Part shown: positions 1-9,705 of the stretch, piece by piece
Position numbering within the stretch: position 1 is the first letter of the stretch
Layout of the letters: each line of letters starts with the position of its first letter
Assembly: GCA_000827205.1 (NCBI GenBank)
Contig: KN832574.1
Coordinates: 341,436 to 405,435, forward strand
Length of the DNA stretch: 64,000 nt
Source: Plicaturopsis crispa FD-325 SS-3
Lineage: Eukaryota > Basidiomycota > Agaricomycetes > Amylocorticiales > Amylocorticiaceae
Direction of reading: 5' to 3'
Program-made: the position numbers and the translations under genes
Notes under the pieces: generated by a model
Databases searched by the model: none
Seen by the model: the letters and a program-made list of their open reading frames with translations, nothing else
Told to the model about the DNA's origin: nothing

Positions 1-894
1 ACGGGCGTTTTCTTTGTGCGAGGTTTTGCAGAAAGGGGGTAACACGAGCTCCATTCGCAAGGTGGGAGGACACCTATATACATTTGCGGGTGGCCTCGAC
101 CGCGCGCGTGCTCTTGCGCCGATCCGGGAGCGCCGTACAATCAATGTGTGGAGGAACGAGAAAGAAAACGGATGGAAGGTTATTAAGGAAGGTAAAACTC
201 GGTAGGTTATGGAAAACTTGGGCAGTGATGAGGACGGGACGGCAGCGTGTATGATTCAAAAGAGACAGGAAAAAGCGGATGGAGTACTCACTTCGGCGGC
301 GCGGCGACGTAGGACTTCGACGGTATGGACAGAGGATCATGTCGGCGGCGTGGGGGCTGTTTCTCTATTTGCGATTCGCGACTGCCCCGTCAGTGCGGAG
401 AAGCCGCCCAGCCTTGATCTTGTGAGCCGCGTTGTCGGTCCGAAGCTCTGCCCTTCTGCGAGATTTTTGGAAGTGGTTGTCGACAAGAAATGGGATGGTG
501 GGGGAAATATGTAGCTGCGAAAGAGTCCGTGTATCGGAACTGTGCGTCAGGAGCGGAGAGTACTGAGTAGGAGAGTGCGAGAAAGGGGAGGTGTATTCGT
601 GCAAGATGAGCAGCGGAACCAAATCCACGCGACTTTAATTTCCCTGAGCCATCGATCTGGATCCATAGATCGGGATACGCGCATGTGGCTGGGACATGGA
701 CTCGACCCTAAGTGCGCGTGTCTGGCGGCTTACGACGGGGAGCGTGTACGGTGTCGTCTCGTCTACGTTCAGAGCGTTTGGTGGCTACGCTTACAACTGT
801 GATTTTGTGAGTTTTAGGGCAAATACGGATTTTACAGGTCTAAGTACGAAAAGCCGATTCTGGGGATTTTTACGAGGAGGGCGGGACGCTCTAC
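1..894. other. Left edge, no gene assigned
   Basis: This stretch lies downstream of the truncated DUF6534 copy. Several short reading frames overlap on both strands, but none matches a family I know. A minus-strand open stretch around 365-480 is rich in Arg and Lys and has acceptor- and donor-like signals nearby, so it could be part of a gene that continues off the left edge. I cannot support a model. Confidence 0.3.
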
Positions 895-1301
895 GACACC
901 GGCGAGAAGGATGCATATGTCTGTGCCGAGTGGTGGTGCCAGCAGCAAAGAGGGCTGGCTGATATCCTTCACGGTCATCGTGTAGAGCGTGAATGACACA
1001 CACGCCGAATACGCGAGCTCGCATATCCTGCACGGGGATAAGAGTCCTGTCTACATAGAGTAGACGTCGAAGCTGAGACCTACCAGATAAGCCCGACCTA
1101 GGATGTTCGGCGTTAGGGATAGAATATGATAGTTGCACGAGATGAACTCACCAGTGACTTCATCCATTTCGCATCGTCGAATCTGTGGAAGTACGTGTAT
1201 GTCTGGCAGCTGACGACACCAAAGAGACATAGCGAGATGAGGATTCCGATCTCGGTTGCACCCAACGCCTTCTCCAGGTCCAGCGTGCTGCTAGCAGCCA
1301 T
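895..1301 (-). pseudogene. Truncated DUF6534 seven-helix membrane protein (copy 1)
   Basis: The ATG at 1299-1301 (minus) opens a protein very like copy 2: it begins MAASSTLDLEKALGATEIGI and continues through the first helix. The next two exons also fit the family: a short exon reading VGLIW, then ICELAYSACVSFTLYTMTVKD and on to LLAGVV. Similarity stops near position 895. Helices 3 to 7 and the C-terminal tail are missing, and the following sequence is unrelated. It therefore holds only about the first third of the roughly 325-residue family protein. What remains has no visible internal break and the promoter-side sequence resembles that of copy 2, so it is a recent partial copy lying in the opposite orientation. 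It may still be transcribed, but a working membrane protein is unlikely. Confidence 0.75.
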
Positions 1302-1868
1302 GGCTGACGAGGAAGAGGAAGAAGTGACCTGAAGTGACTTGCCAGAGCTGAGGGAATTTCGAGCTTGAGCACCGAGTTCTTAAGCAAAGCGCGTCTTGAT
1401 GGGCCTGGCGGCTTAGACTCGGATAGGCTTTGGTGTAGCCGGTATGTAATTGGGACAAGCTTCGGGTAGCCGGGGTGTATAGAGTCGCAAGGCGGTGTAT
1501 TGAGCTTCATGAAGCCCCGCGGAACTTCGAGTGATACATCGTACGTTCTTGCGCCCTAGAAGGTGCAAAGAACGACTCGGTTTTATGATGCAAATTTGGG
1601 ACTTGGAGACTCCGACGAACATCATTGCCTGAGCCGCCCTACGTGGCATGTGCCCGAACCTTTTCACTGTCATAAACATCGTTAGACATTTACTCAAACA
1701 GAAAACGCGCAAGCGCCGCATACAACGAAACCACGTACCCGTTCCGCCAACGACGGCCGAACGATGAGAGCAACCAAAAGTCAAGTGCCAGTACTAGTGC
1801 GCGCGGGGAACAGAAGAACCACGAGGATTCGGCGACGGGCCGCTGGGATTTCACAGGGTCATCTAATC

Positions 1869-1877
1869 TTATCTGAT
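1869..1877 (-). promoter_or_regulatory. Iron-type GATA factor site, distal copy
   Basis: The minus strand reads ATCAGATAA, a perfect match to ATCWGATAA, the consensus of fungal iron-repressor GATA factors (SreA/Fep1/Urbs1 type). It lies 95 bp upstream of the BolA2 start codon. Confidence 0.6.
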
Positions 1878-1899
1878 CCCAAGGTATCCTAAGCTGATC

Positions 1900-1908
1900 T
1901 TATCAGAT
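1900..1908 (-). promoter_or_regulatory. Iron-type GATA factor site, proximal copy
   Basis: The minus strand reads ATCTGATAA, a second perfect ATCWGATAA match in the same orientation. It starts 31 bp from the first, close to three helical turns, and lies 64 bp upstream of the BolA2 start codon. The shared flanking bases (ATCTTATC, then GATCCCA) suggest the pair arose by local duplication. Confidence 0.6.
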
Positions 1909-1972
1909 CCCACCCACCTCTTACAAACCCGCTTGCGTCGTCCACGTCTCCCCGTCTCTCACTCCCTCCACC

Positions 1973-2439
1973 ATGGCCGTCGACGTAAAAGCCCTCGAAT
2001 CCGCCATCCGCGGCGCAGTTTCCGTCAGCCACCTCGATATTGAGGACCAGTCGAATGGCTGCGGAGAGAATTACGCTATCATCATCGTCAGCCCTGTACG
2101 TTGTCGTATTCACACAGCTCGTACGATGCGGGGAGGGTACTCATATATCTCGCTTTGAAACAAAGGATTTTGAGGGAAAGACGACGCTGGCGAGACATAG
2201 ATGGGGTAGCCACTCGTTTCTAGCTTTTCAACAAGGCTACGAAAGTCTGACACGAAAATTTTCGCAGTGAACGATTTGCTGAAGAACGAGATCGCACAGA
2301 TGCATGCGTTCTCGCAGGTGCGTCGAACTCGTCTATTCCCGCTCGTCGTATGACCCCTAGACTGAAAGATTCGTAATGCTGGCAGAAAACGTTCACGCCG
2401 AAACAGTACGAGGCATACACCGCGAAGAACACCGAGTGA
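1973..2439 (+). CDS. BolA-like protein BolA2/Fra2
   Basis: BolA2 (Fra2 in yeast) pairs with monothiol glutaredoxins Grx3/4 to hold a bridging 2Fe-2S cluster and passes iron status to iron-responsive transcription factors in cytosol and nucleus. Four exons (1973-2095, 2166-2205, 2268-2317, 2386-2439) splice into 88 residues, the usual family length. It starts MAVDVKALESAIRGAV. The conserved cysteine is in the motif SNGCGENY (about residue 29), the RHRWVNDLL helix follows, and the conserved histidine ligand is in EIAQMHAFSQKTFTP. There is no mitochondrial presequence, which fits the cytosolic BolA2 type rather than BolA1 or BolA3. Two iron-type GATA sites lie 64-104 bp upstream. Confidence 0.95.
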
Positions 2440-2792
2440 ACCGCCGCATCTTCGAGAGTGACTTAACGAGGGGTTTTCGCAGACTCGACTCTACTTGTAT
2501 AACATACCCCCTGACCAACTGGATTTTCTGGACCTGCCACCTGTGCGAGTGCGAACAAAGAAACGACACTGGACAAGCCTACTCAGCCCACACGCCAAAG
2601 ATAGGATAACGCATATAGTATTGTAAGACAAGCACAGCAACAACAGCACATAGTAAGGTAACATCATAAGGTAACACATAAAGTCATAACAGATAACAGA
2701 TAATCGTAACATCCGAGTCCAGCCACAAGTCCAGCATCGCACACCGTACACCTACTTACCGTTAACATCCATCCTTCGAACAACAAACCCAC
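2440..2792. other. Convergent 3' intergenic region
   Basis: BolA2 and the 618-residue gene end towards each other here. The middle is AT-rich with repeated ATAACA and GTAACA runs around 2640-2710, which fits 3' untranslated sequence. No reading frame in it is convincing. Confidence 0.5.
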
Positions 2793-4712
2793 TCAATCCG
2801 ACATATCCACATCATCATCCAGACTCTCCAGCGAATTCTCCTTCCCGAGCCCGCGCGTGCGCTTCGTCCGCCCCTCCTCCTCGGCCATGCGCTTGCGCTT
2901 CCGCGTGAAGCCCACGTCCATGGTGAGCGTGGCGTCTTCTTGCAGTGGGTCGCAGCGCGCGGCCTTCGGCTTCCGAGCGAGACGGCGCGTGGCCCGGTCT
3001 CGCGGTGCTGAGACGTACTCCAGGGGCGGCGGCGGGTAGGTGACGCGCGTGAGGGGTTTTCCTGTCCGACGCGCTTGCGGGGGGTCTTGCTGCTGCTGCT
3101 GTCCGCCTGGAGTAGCCTGTGTGCCCTGCAAGTTCTGCCCCACGACCGGGTACGCGCGCCCATTGTCGGCCTGCGGAACCCTGAACGTGAACCCCGGCGA
3201 GCCGATGGACATCTCCGAGTCCGAGCGGCCGAGGGAGAGCGTGGAGAAGGGCGCGGTCATGCCGAAGGTGGTGCCTGATGGGCCGAGGGGCTTTGCCCGA
3301 CGCGCGGGGGCTTGTGGGTAGACGGACTGCATGGAGGTTGTTGGGGTGTCCTGCATCGAGGCTGTTGGCGTGGCCTGCATCCCGTCCATACGCGGCGCCT
3401 GCATCCCGTTCGTGGGCGTCGCCTGCATCGAATCCGCGCGCTGCATCCCGTCCATATGCATCGAATCCGCGCGCCGCAGGGTAAGCGCAGACATACCCAG
3501 CGTCGAGCCCGAGGGCCCGAGCGGCTTGGCGCGCATGACGGGCGAGGCGACCTTTGCGCGCATGACGGGCGAGGCGACCTTCGCGCGCAGGACGGGCGAG
3601 GCGACTTCGGTGTCGGTGGACTGCATCGAGTCGGTGCGCTGGAGTGGGCGCAGGGACTGCGTGGTGAGGGACTCAGGTGCGCGGGGCGCGAAGGACTGCG
3701 TGGGTGCGCGCGACGCGAAGGACCACGTGGGCGGGAAGGACTGCGTGGGCACGAAGGACTCGCGAGGCGCGAATGACTCGGTGGACGCGGCCCTGCGCAG
3801 CTGATTGTGCGGCGCGCGGGGTGCGGCCATGGAGCCTGCGAGGGCGGTGCGGAGGAGGCCGCTCGTGTCCGAGGGCGCGCGGCGGAGGGATTGGGCGCGT
3901 GGCCGGGTGGAAGGGGTGGTGCTGCGTTTCCAGTCGAGGAGGTTGGATGTGTCGAGAGGGGGGCTGCCGTCTGGGAGGGAGAAGGGGTTGGGGAGGGTCT
4001 GCGCCGGGACGGTAGGGGAAAGCGCGTATTCGCTCTCCGGAGTCTGGAAATTCACATCGAGAGGAGACAGAGCCTCGAGCAACAGATCCCCAGGGGACCC
4101 ATCCTCCACCTTCGCCCGCACCTCCCCTTTGCCCATAAGATAATCCATATTCCCCACCGACACCCCATTCGACGCGCACGCCCCCTCCGCCGCCTCGCGC
4201 ATCTGCTCCCCCGTCAGCCCCGTCGGGTCCGCGCCCCACCCGAACGCGGCGTACACGTCGCCGTACGTCTCGCGGTGCAGGTTCGCGATGGCGCACTGCA
4301 GCTCGGGGGTGGCCAAAGCGGGGCACGCGCCGGCGCGGTCGAGGAGCGGCCAGAGGGCCCAGGAACACTGCATCATGCCGGCGTCGTAGGAGTTTGGTAA
4401 GCCGGTGAGGTGCGTCTGCTGGGAGAGCGCGCGGTGCGCGGAGAGGCCGCGGACGGCGGCCTGTGGGAGGGTGGCATGTTAGCGAATAGAGGAAGAGAGG
4501 AGGGGAGAAGGGAGAGGACGCACTGTGAGGTACTTCATTAGCTCGACGATGTGCGCTGCGGGCGCGTCGGCGTAGGTGACGGAAAAGAGATCGTCGAGGG
4601 CGTGGCAGGCGGCGACATACGCGTTTGGGTCCAGCCAATCGCTGTTGCTCGGGTAGTCGCTGAAGGTGAGGGCCACCAGGGCTAACTTCATCACGAATTC
4701 GGTGCTGTCCAT
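2793..4712 (-). CDS. Hypothetical protein with disordered, repeat-bearing middle
   Basis: Two exons (4524-4712 and 2793-4460) give 618 residues. I do not recognise the family. The first ~150 residues look folded and helical (starting MDSTEFVMKLALVALTFSDY) with several tryptophans. From about residue 200 on the protein is low-complexity, rich in Ser, Pro, Arg, Gln and Met. Short units recur: VASPVMRAK three times, AKPLGPSGxTxGMxA twice, SFxPR/SFxP several times and GMQATPT-type units. The C-terminus has basic clusters (TRKRKRMAEEEGRTKRTRG) that could serve nuclear import, followed by an acidic end (DDDVDMSD). The start was chosen at the first in-frame ATG of an open exon, and the splice keeps frame. 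A nuclear scaffold or regulator is possible, but this is inference only. Confidence 0.8.
3532..3612. repeat. 27-bp coding minisatellite, three copies
   Basis: A GC-rich 27-bp unit containing CGCATGACGGGCGAGGCGAC is repeated three times head to tail inside the 618-residue gene. Each unit encodes VASPV(L/M)RAK. The unit length is a multiple of three, so changes in copy number keep the frame. A looser Met- and Gln-rich repeat lies beside it at about 3330-3480. Confidence 0.75.
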
Positions 4713-5828
4713 TGCTGAAGAAGGCGAGGATCGAGAACGTTGCGGTTAGGTGCTAGGAGTGTGTGGGTGAAAATGCGGGGAAAAATGAAAGGAGGAGGGG
4801 AGAGTTGGAGAGATGGTTTTATAATAGGTGCGTTGTGGATAGAGAGCCGGATTTGGCGAGGAATGTTGCGGCCATTGTTGTTCGATCGGGATCTCGCTGG
4901 GCCACCCACCGCTTTGCCAGCTCAACTTTGGCCGTCCTTTGGCAACTCGTGGAGCCCCGCATAGAGAGGAAACAAGAGACAACATACGACTGCATTTCTG
5001 GACGAAAAATACTTAGTCGGAAAGGGCTCAGTATGGCAGACTCTGGTGGCTGAACGAGGTGGAGAAGAAAAAACGAGGGCGACGCGAAGCTGAACTCATC
5101 ACGTGAGATTGCGACACGTGTCACATGTTTCCTGTCTTTGGCCACCTCTTTGAAATCCGCGTTTTCTTCCTTGTTTCTTCCACTTGAACAGCTCGAACCC
5201 GACGCCATTGGTCTAGTGGAAAGTTGCAGTCGAAAGCGCCACAATGCACCGCGCTGTGACAAGACGCCGCCAATTGCAAAGGTCAAGTAAACTACTGAGG
5301 TAAGAAAACGCGCCTCTAAATTTCTGGTACACGACAGCTGAGCAACGCATTCGAGACATAATCTCGTCCGAGTCGTTGGCGGGTTGAGTATGTCGTTCTG
5401 GTATGTAGCGCTTGCGATTTATTGGTTGAGTATAGCTCTAACGCTGTCTTTGGCAGTAAAAAGGACCAGGTGGATGCCACGCAAAATGTGTTTATGATCT
5501 CGAGCGCTCTCCAAATCGACGAATATCTATGCTACAGCAGAGTCTTTCTGTTGCTTCAAGCATCCGTCATGCTCAACTTCAATCTCTGCGAGACTTCGTG
5601 CAGCGAAAAGCACACAAACATGGCCCTCTGACTCTATACTTAGCCTTCCAAGCTGTGCCGCTCAGATCATGATTGAACTCCCGATGAGATGCGCGCAAGC
5701 CCAAGCAAGTCCGTGCACTCAATGTGGGTATTCAAGCTGTGAGCTGCTCAAGCGCTCAAGGATCAAATGCCCTCAGCCTTGGTGATTCGTCTCTTCCTAC
5801 TCTCTCCTTCACTGCATCTTCGTCGACT
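4713..5828. promoter_or_regulatory. Divergent promoter region, 618-residue gene and DUF6534 copy 2
   Basis: Both neighbours are transcribed outward. The half nearer copy 2 (about 5740-5828) resembles the promoter side of truncated copy 1. Reading frames exist on both strands (for example a short spliceable frame at about 5389-5632), but none resembles a known protein. Confidence 0.4.
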
Positions 5829-7434
5829 ATGGCTGCCTGCGACACACTTGACCTGGAGAAAGCGTTGGGTGCAACCGAAATCGGCATACTCTTCTCACTG
5901 TGTCTGTTTGGTGTCGTCAGCTCACAGACGTACACATACTTCCGCAGATTCCTCGACGATGAGAGATGGATGAAGGCACTGGTACGTTTATCCGGTACAA
6001 TTGACCCATTTCATCTCTAACACCGAGAATGTGTTAGGTTGGGGCTATCTGGTGCGTGCATGCTTAGACGTTCCGACGCAGATTGGGCTCTTACATGTCC
6101 CTCCGCAGGATATGCGAACTCGTATATTCAGTGTGTGTGTCAATCACACTGTACACAATGACCGTGAAGGATTTCAGCCGGCCCTCATCGCTGATAACAC
6201 CACCACTCGGCACGGACATATGCATCCTCGTAGCCGGAACGATCTCTGCCCTCACCCAGGTGAATCCCCCACTTATCCTCTGTTTCTTCCCCGCCTATAA
6301 TCATGACACACACAGGCCTTCTTCGCGCGGCGTATCCGTATCCTCTCCGGCAGGCTCCCCCTCGCAATTATGTGCTGGGCGTTATGCGTTGCCCGTTTCG
6401 CGATATCATTCATGGCCACCGTCGAGAGCTTTGGGACGACTACGTGGATCGTGTACATTGCGGGTGGGAGGTGGACGAGCGTTTCGCTGCTTGGTGCGAG
6501 TGTGTTCACGGATCTCCTCATCGCTGGATCGCTTTGCTATTATCTGCTCCGGGAGAGGTCTCGCGCGATAACACCGTACGTGCACCTATACGCCTTGACA
6601 ATGCGAGGCTGACCGCATGAGAACAGTACGGTCGCGATACTGGATAAATTGCTCGTGTGGACAATCCGTGAGTGCTGGCTGCGACTCTACATTCGTCGCA
6701 TGCTGTGCTTGACATTTGTTTTCAGACAACGGCTTGCTTACGAGGTCAGTACACTAAACCGAATGTACTGCGCCAGAAGGTGTACTGAATTTCATCGACA
6801 GTGTAGCCTCGCTCACCATGCTGATAACCGTACGTACTCATCAAGGACTCGAGCTTTGGGCCACGTCTCATCCTCGTCTCTCTTCCAGTTTCTCGCTGCA
6901 CCAGGCAACTGTAAGCCCCCACCGAACTGACCTCGAGGCCTCTTCCTCATCTTGTCACGAGCAGTTACGTGGCTAGGCATCTTCATGTTCTTGCCCCGTC
7001 GTAAGTCCCGCGTCCTCAAAGTCAATTCCTCTACGCACCCTCCCGCTGATAATGTATCACGAGCAGTATTCTCGATGTCCCTCCTCGGCTCGTAGGCCCT
7101 TCTTCCCTTATCCCCTTTCGTGCTCTTGCATAACTATAGCAATGCGCAGACTGAATGCGCGAACGAGCCTCCGACGCGACCTCCAAGTGACTATTATGAG
7201 CAGCGTCCAGCACTACCCGCAGCTCCGTGTCGAATCGGCGGACGAGTTGCGATATCGGGCTGATGGAGGAGCTGGGAAGGTATGTGCTTCATAAGGGTAC
7301 TAGTATCGCGGACGCTGATACATGAAGAACCGTAGGATGTCTCTGCTGAACTGTGCCCGCCGGAGGGTACGGTGGTCACCCCGAGAACTGTTAGGATTCT
7401 GGGGCATGGCACCACGGGTGACACGAATAATTGA
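5829..7434 (+). CDS. DUF6534 seven-helix membrane protein (copy 2)
   Basis: DUF6534 proteins are polytopic membrane proteins expanded in mushroom-forming fungi; their role is unknown. Exon 1 (5829-5981, 51 codons) starts MAACDTLDLEKALGATEIGI and ends DDERWMKAL. A 14-nt second exon gives VGAIW, then come ICELVYSVCVSITLYTMTVKD, the helix-4 exon, and the short exons typical of the family (LDKLLVWTI, VASLTMLIT, VTWLGIFMFLPR, FSMSLLGS). The tail begins LNARTSLRRDLQ. After the last intron the frame ends GHGTTGDTNN at 7432-7434, without the acidic DxELGW ending of copies 4, 6 and 7. All splice phases checked are intact, so it looks functional. Its closest relative in the window is truncated copy 1. 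Confidence 0.85.
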
Positions 7435-7784
7435 AAATGGAGGATTGTTGGTGTGAAGTGTCGTAGATGTATAGGTATGTGCGAATCTGGGTGCCGCGCA
7501 TATATCTCGAGGTCTGATCTCACTGGTGGTCCAGCAGACACTGCCATGTATGGTCGATGTGCCGTGCAGTCGTCAATTTGTATGAGCAACTTCTTGGGAT
7601 GTCGATCGATCGTTTCTCTTTGGCACAAAAAGCGTCTTCCCCGCGATGTCACGGATGAGTCTGTATTTAGCTTCTCCGTCATTCATCGCGACATGTTGCG
7701 TGAGATATAACACACGACCACTTCAGTTTTCCTGTCGTTTATGAGCACTGAAGAACACTTTCAACCTTTTCTCACTCTAGAACA

Positions 7785-8050
7785 ACGATGTTATCTGTCG
7801 GCAAACGTTGCGAAGCACCTCGTACTCGGGCCTGCCGATAATCATCCGAGACCCCACGCTGGGTAGAAGATATATATTGTGAGTGTTTTTCGTTATATCC
7901 CACGCCCTTCGAACTCTCACCAAAATCTAATCTATCAACACAGCGGCGATGCATTCTCGATGATCTTGCAGCCTAAGCCTTGGATTTTCGGCCGTGGCAT
8001 CTATGCTGTCGCGGGCGGCGAAGGATCTGCACGGCATTGTCACCTATCAT
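7785..8050 (+). pseudogene. Exon-like fragment, possibly a cytochrome P450 N-terminal remnant
   Basis: Two open stretches joined by a good GT-AG intron (about 7879-7943) read through IIIRDPTLGRRYIFGDAFS and then QPKPWIFGRGIYAVAGGEG, ending at a stop. The pattern (a membrane-proximal D-P-x-L segment, then K-P-W and G-x-G-I before a G-x-E-G) recalls the region of fungal P450s ahead of the I helix. There is no start, no heme-binding cysteine motif and no continuation nearby. It could be the relic of a lost gene or a chance open frame. Assignment to P450 is tentative. Confidence 0.22.
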
Positions 8051-8130
8051 GATATCCGGTAGGTGTGTGCATCTCAGAGCAGGCGCTCCTGCCCTTTGCT
8101 GACAGCATCAATTACACAGCGCGCGGCGTG

Positions 8131-8140
8131 TCTATATAGT
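8131..8140 (+). promoter_or_regulatory. TATA-like element of DUF6534 copy 3
   Basis: TCTATATAGT lies 64 bp before the ATG of copy 3, a position like the TATA-like elements of the other copies. Confidence 0.5.
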
Positions 8141-8203
8141 GCGTATGTCCACCCTGCTTGACTGCAGTCTGGCACTCCCTCTCGACGCTCTTTGTTTGTA
8201 CAT

Positions 8204-9705
8204 ATGACGAACATTTCTCTCGAGCTGGATGGCACCCTCGGCGTCCTGGTGATCGGTGTCCTCGTTTCAATATGTCTGTTTGGCATCCTCACCGCACAAG
8301 CTTTTTCATATTTCCGCACATTCACGAACGACTGTTCAGGGTTGAGAGTTTTCGTGAGTGTTCTGTACAGCTAGCATACCCGTGCGCTTATCCGACTCTA
8401 CATGCTGCTTAGGTCGCGTTCGTGTGGTATGCGTTTCCCGGCGTATGTGTTGCGCATCGGTTGACATATTCGTGGTTGCAGGACATGCGACCTGGCGCAT
8501 ACGGTGACCGTTTCGGCTGGGGTCTACATCATGGCTGTAAAGGACTTCGGCCAGACGCCGAAGCTGGTCAAGCCACCATTTGAGGCGAACATGTCCGTCG
8601 TGTTCACCGGAATAGTGGCCGCCCTGGTCCAGGTGTGTGCGCATTTCGCTTTATCTACGAGCCAGCCATTTTTTATCAAGCACGACTATGCACTACAGTC
8701 GTTCTTCGCGCGGCGGATATGGGTCCTGTCCCAGAAAATATACATCACCTCCATATGCTGGTTCCTATGCATACTCCGCTTGGTGCTCTCCGTCTTGGTC
8801 GCTAAGGGGGCGTTCGAAATGGTCGATTGGACGCAATATATGGAGGATTGGGGAGGCGCGATCATCGCTCTCTTGGTGTTGAGTGCCTGCATCGATTTTC
8901 TGGTCTTTGGATCACTGTGCTATTACCTCTGGAGGGAGCGTGCCCATGCCTTTAAACGGTATGTACGCCACAGATCCTTCACCTTGCGGTTCTCACCATA
9001 ACGCGACAAGAACCGCCAAATTGCTCGAAAAAATCGTTTGCTGGACAATTCGTGAGTTCTTTACAGCGTTTGGGGTTTGTATCGTGTTGTATCTGTTTCA
9101 TGGCTGATTCTCGGCCCTTTGGCACACGTCTACCCAGAGACTGCGTTGCTTACCAGGTGCGGTTAAGTCCACCGTGTCCAAGTCTTGAGCGCATTCTGAC
9201 AGACGGAGTGTTCAGCATGGCGTCGCTCACAATGCTCATTGTCGTAAGCAGGCTTGCTCACTTTCCTCGGCCGTGCCGCATCTTGCTGATTTGTCTTGGA
9301 CAGTTCATCACCATCCGGAATAGTCGTATGTGACTTTGCCATCATCCGAGGGCCATATTCTGAATACAAGATGATCCCGCTTCTACAGATGCGTGGCTTG
9401 GTATTTTCATGTTTTTACCACAGCGTAAGTCGAAGCTTTTCGGCGTGGGTTCTGTGCTAATATTACCTTGTTAGTGTTCTCAAACTCTCTTCTCGCATCG
9501 TGAGCAGTTATTTCTGGTCTTCAGGTCTATTCAGTTGATGATCTCCCCTGCCAGCCTGAATCTCCGTGCAACAGTCCGACGGCATTTCGAGGACCAACGG
9601 GAGATTCCGATTGCATTGATCGACCAGTCAGGGTGTTTCCTCAACGATCCGAATACGGGGCAAGCGCCCTCTCCCAAAGTTAGTTCATCTGCCTCACATC
9701 CTTAG
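8204..9705 (+). CDS. DUF6534 seven-helix membrane protein (copy 3, divergent)
   Basis: The start is the ATG at 8204 (MTNISLELDGTLGVLVIGVL), aligned with the other copies. The exon order is that of the family: a 14-nt exon 2 (VAFVW), then TCDLAHTVTVSAGVYIMAVKD, SFFARRIWVLSQKIY, LLEKIVCWTI-type exons, SMASLTMLIV, AWLGIFMFLPQ and FSNSLLAS. It differs from its neighbours in exon 1, which ends SGLRVF where the others have R-W-x-K-A-L, and in the tail, which lacks the DxELGW ending and stops at 9703-9705 after an Arg- and Asp-rich segment. One late intron uses an unusual GTCGTA donor. The frame stays open throughout, so I call it a diverged but probably working gene. The exact 3' end is the least certain part. 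Confidence 0.75.

Larger units (their letters stand above)
1302..1972. promoter_or_regulatory. Divergent promoter region between DUF6534 copy 1 and BolA2
   Basis: The two flanking genes are transcribed away from each other. The part next to copy 1 (about 1302-1400) resembles the sequence upstream of copy 2, sharing a CTCAAG...CCCTCAGC block and pyrimidine-rich runs. The part next to BolA2 carries two GATA sites, described separately. Confidence 0.5.
7435..8203. other. Intergenic region between DUF6534 copies 2 and 3
   Basis: Apart from the exon-like fragment at about 7785-8050 and the TATA element of copy 3, both listed separately, nothing was recognised. Confidence 0.4.

Noticed and set aside
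3331-3804. Plus-strand open frames opposite the 618-residue gene
   Set aside because: Shadow frames of a GC-rich repeat; the minus-strand model has a consistent splice and a plausible protein.
5195-5240. Possible tRNA-like stretch
   Set aside because: A loose resemblance to a B box was seen, but no cloverleaf could be drawn by hand.
4819-5286. 155-codon minus-strand open frame between the 618-residue gene and DUF6534 copy 2
   Set aside because: No recognisable motif, random-looking composition, and it lies across a promoter region.
5389-5632. Spliceable small frame (MSFC then KKDQVDATQNVFMISSA)
   Set aside because: Has a good intron but no similarity to anything known and sits in the leader region of copy 2; could be chance.
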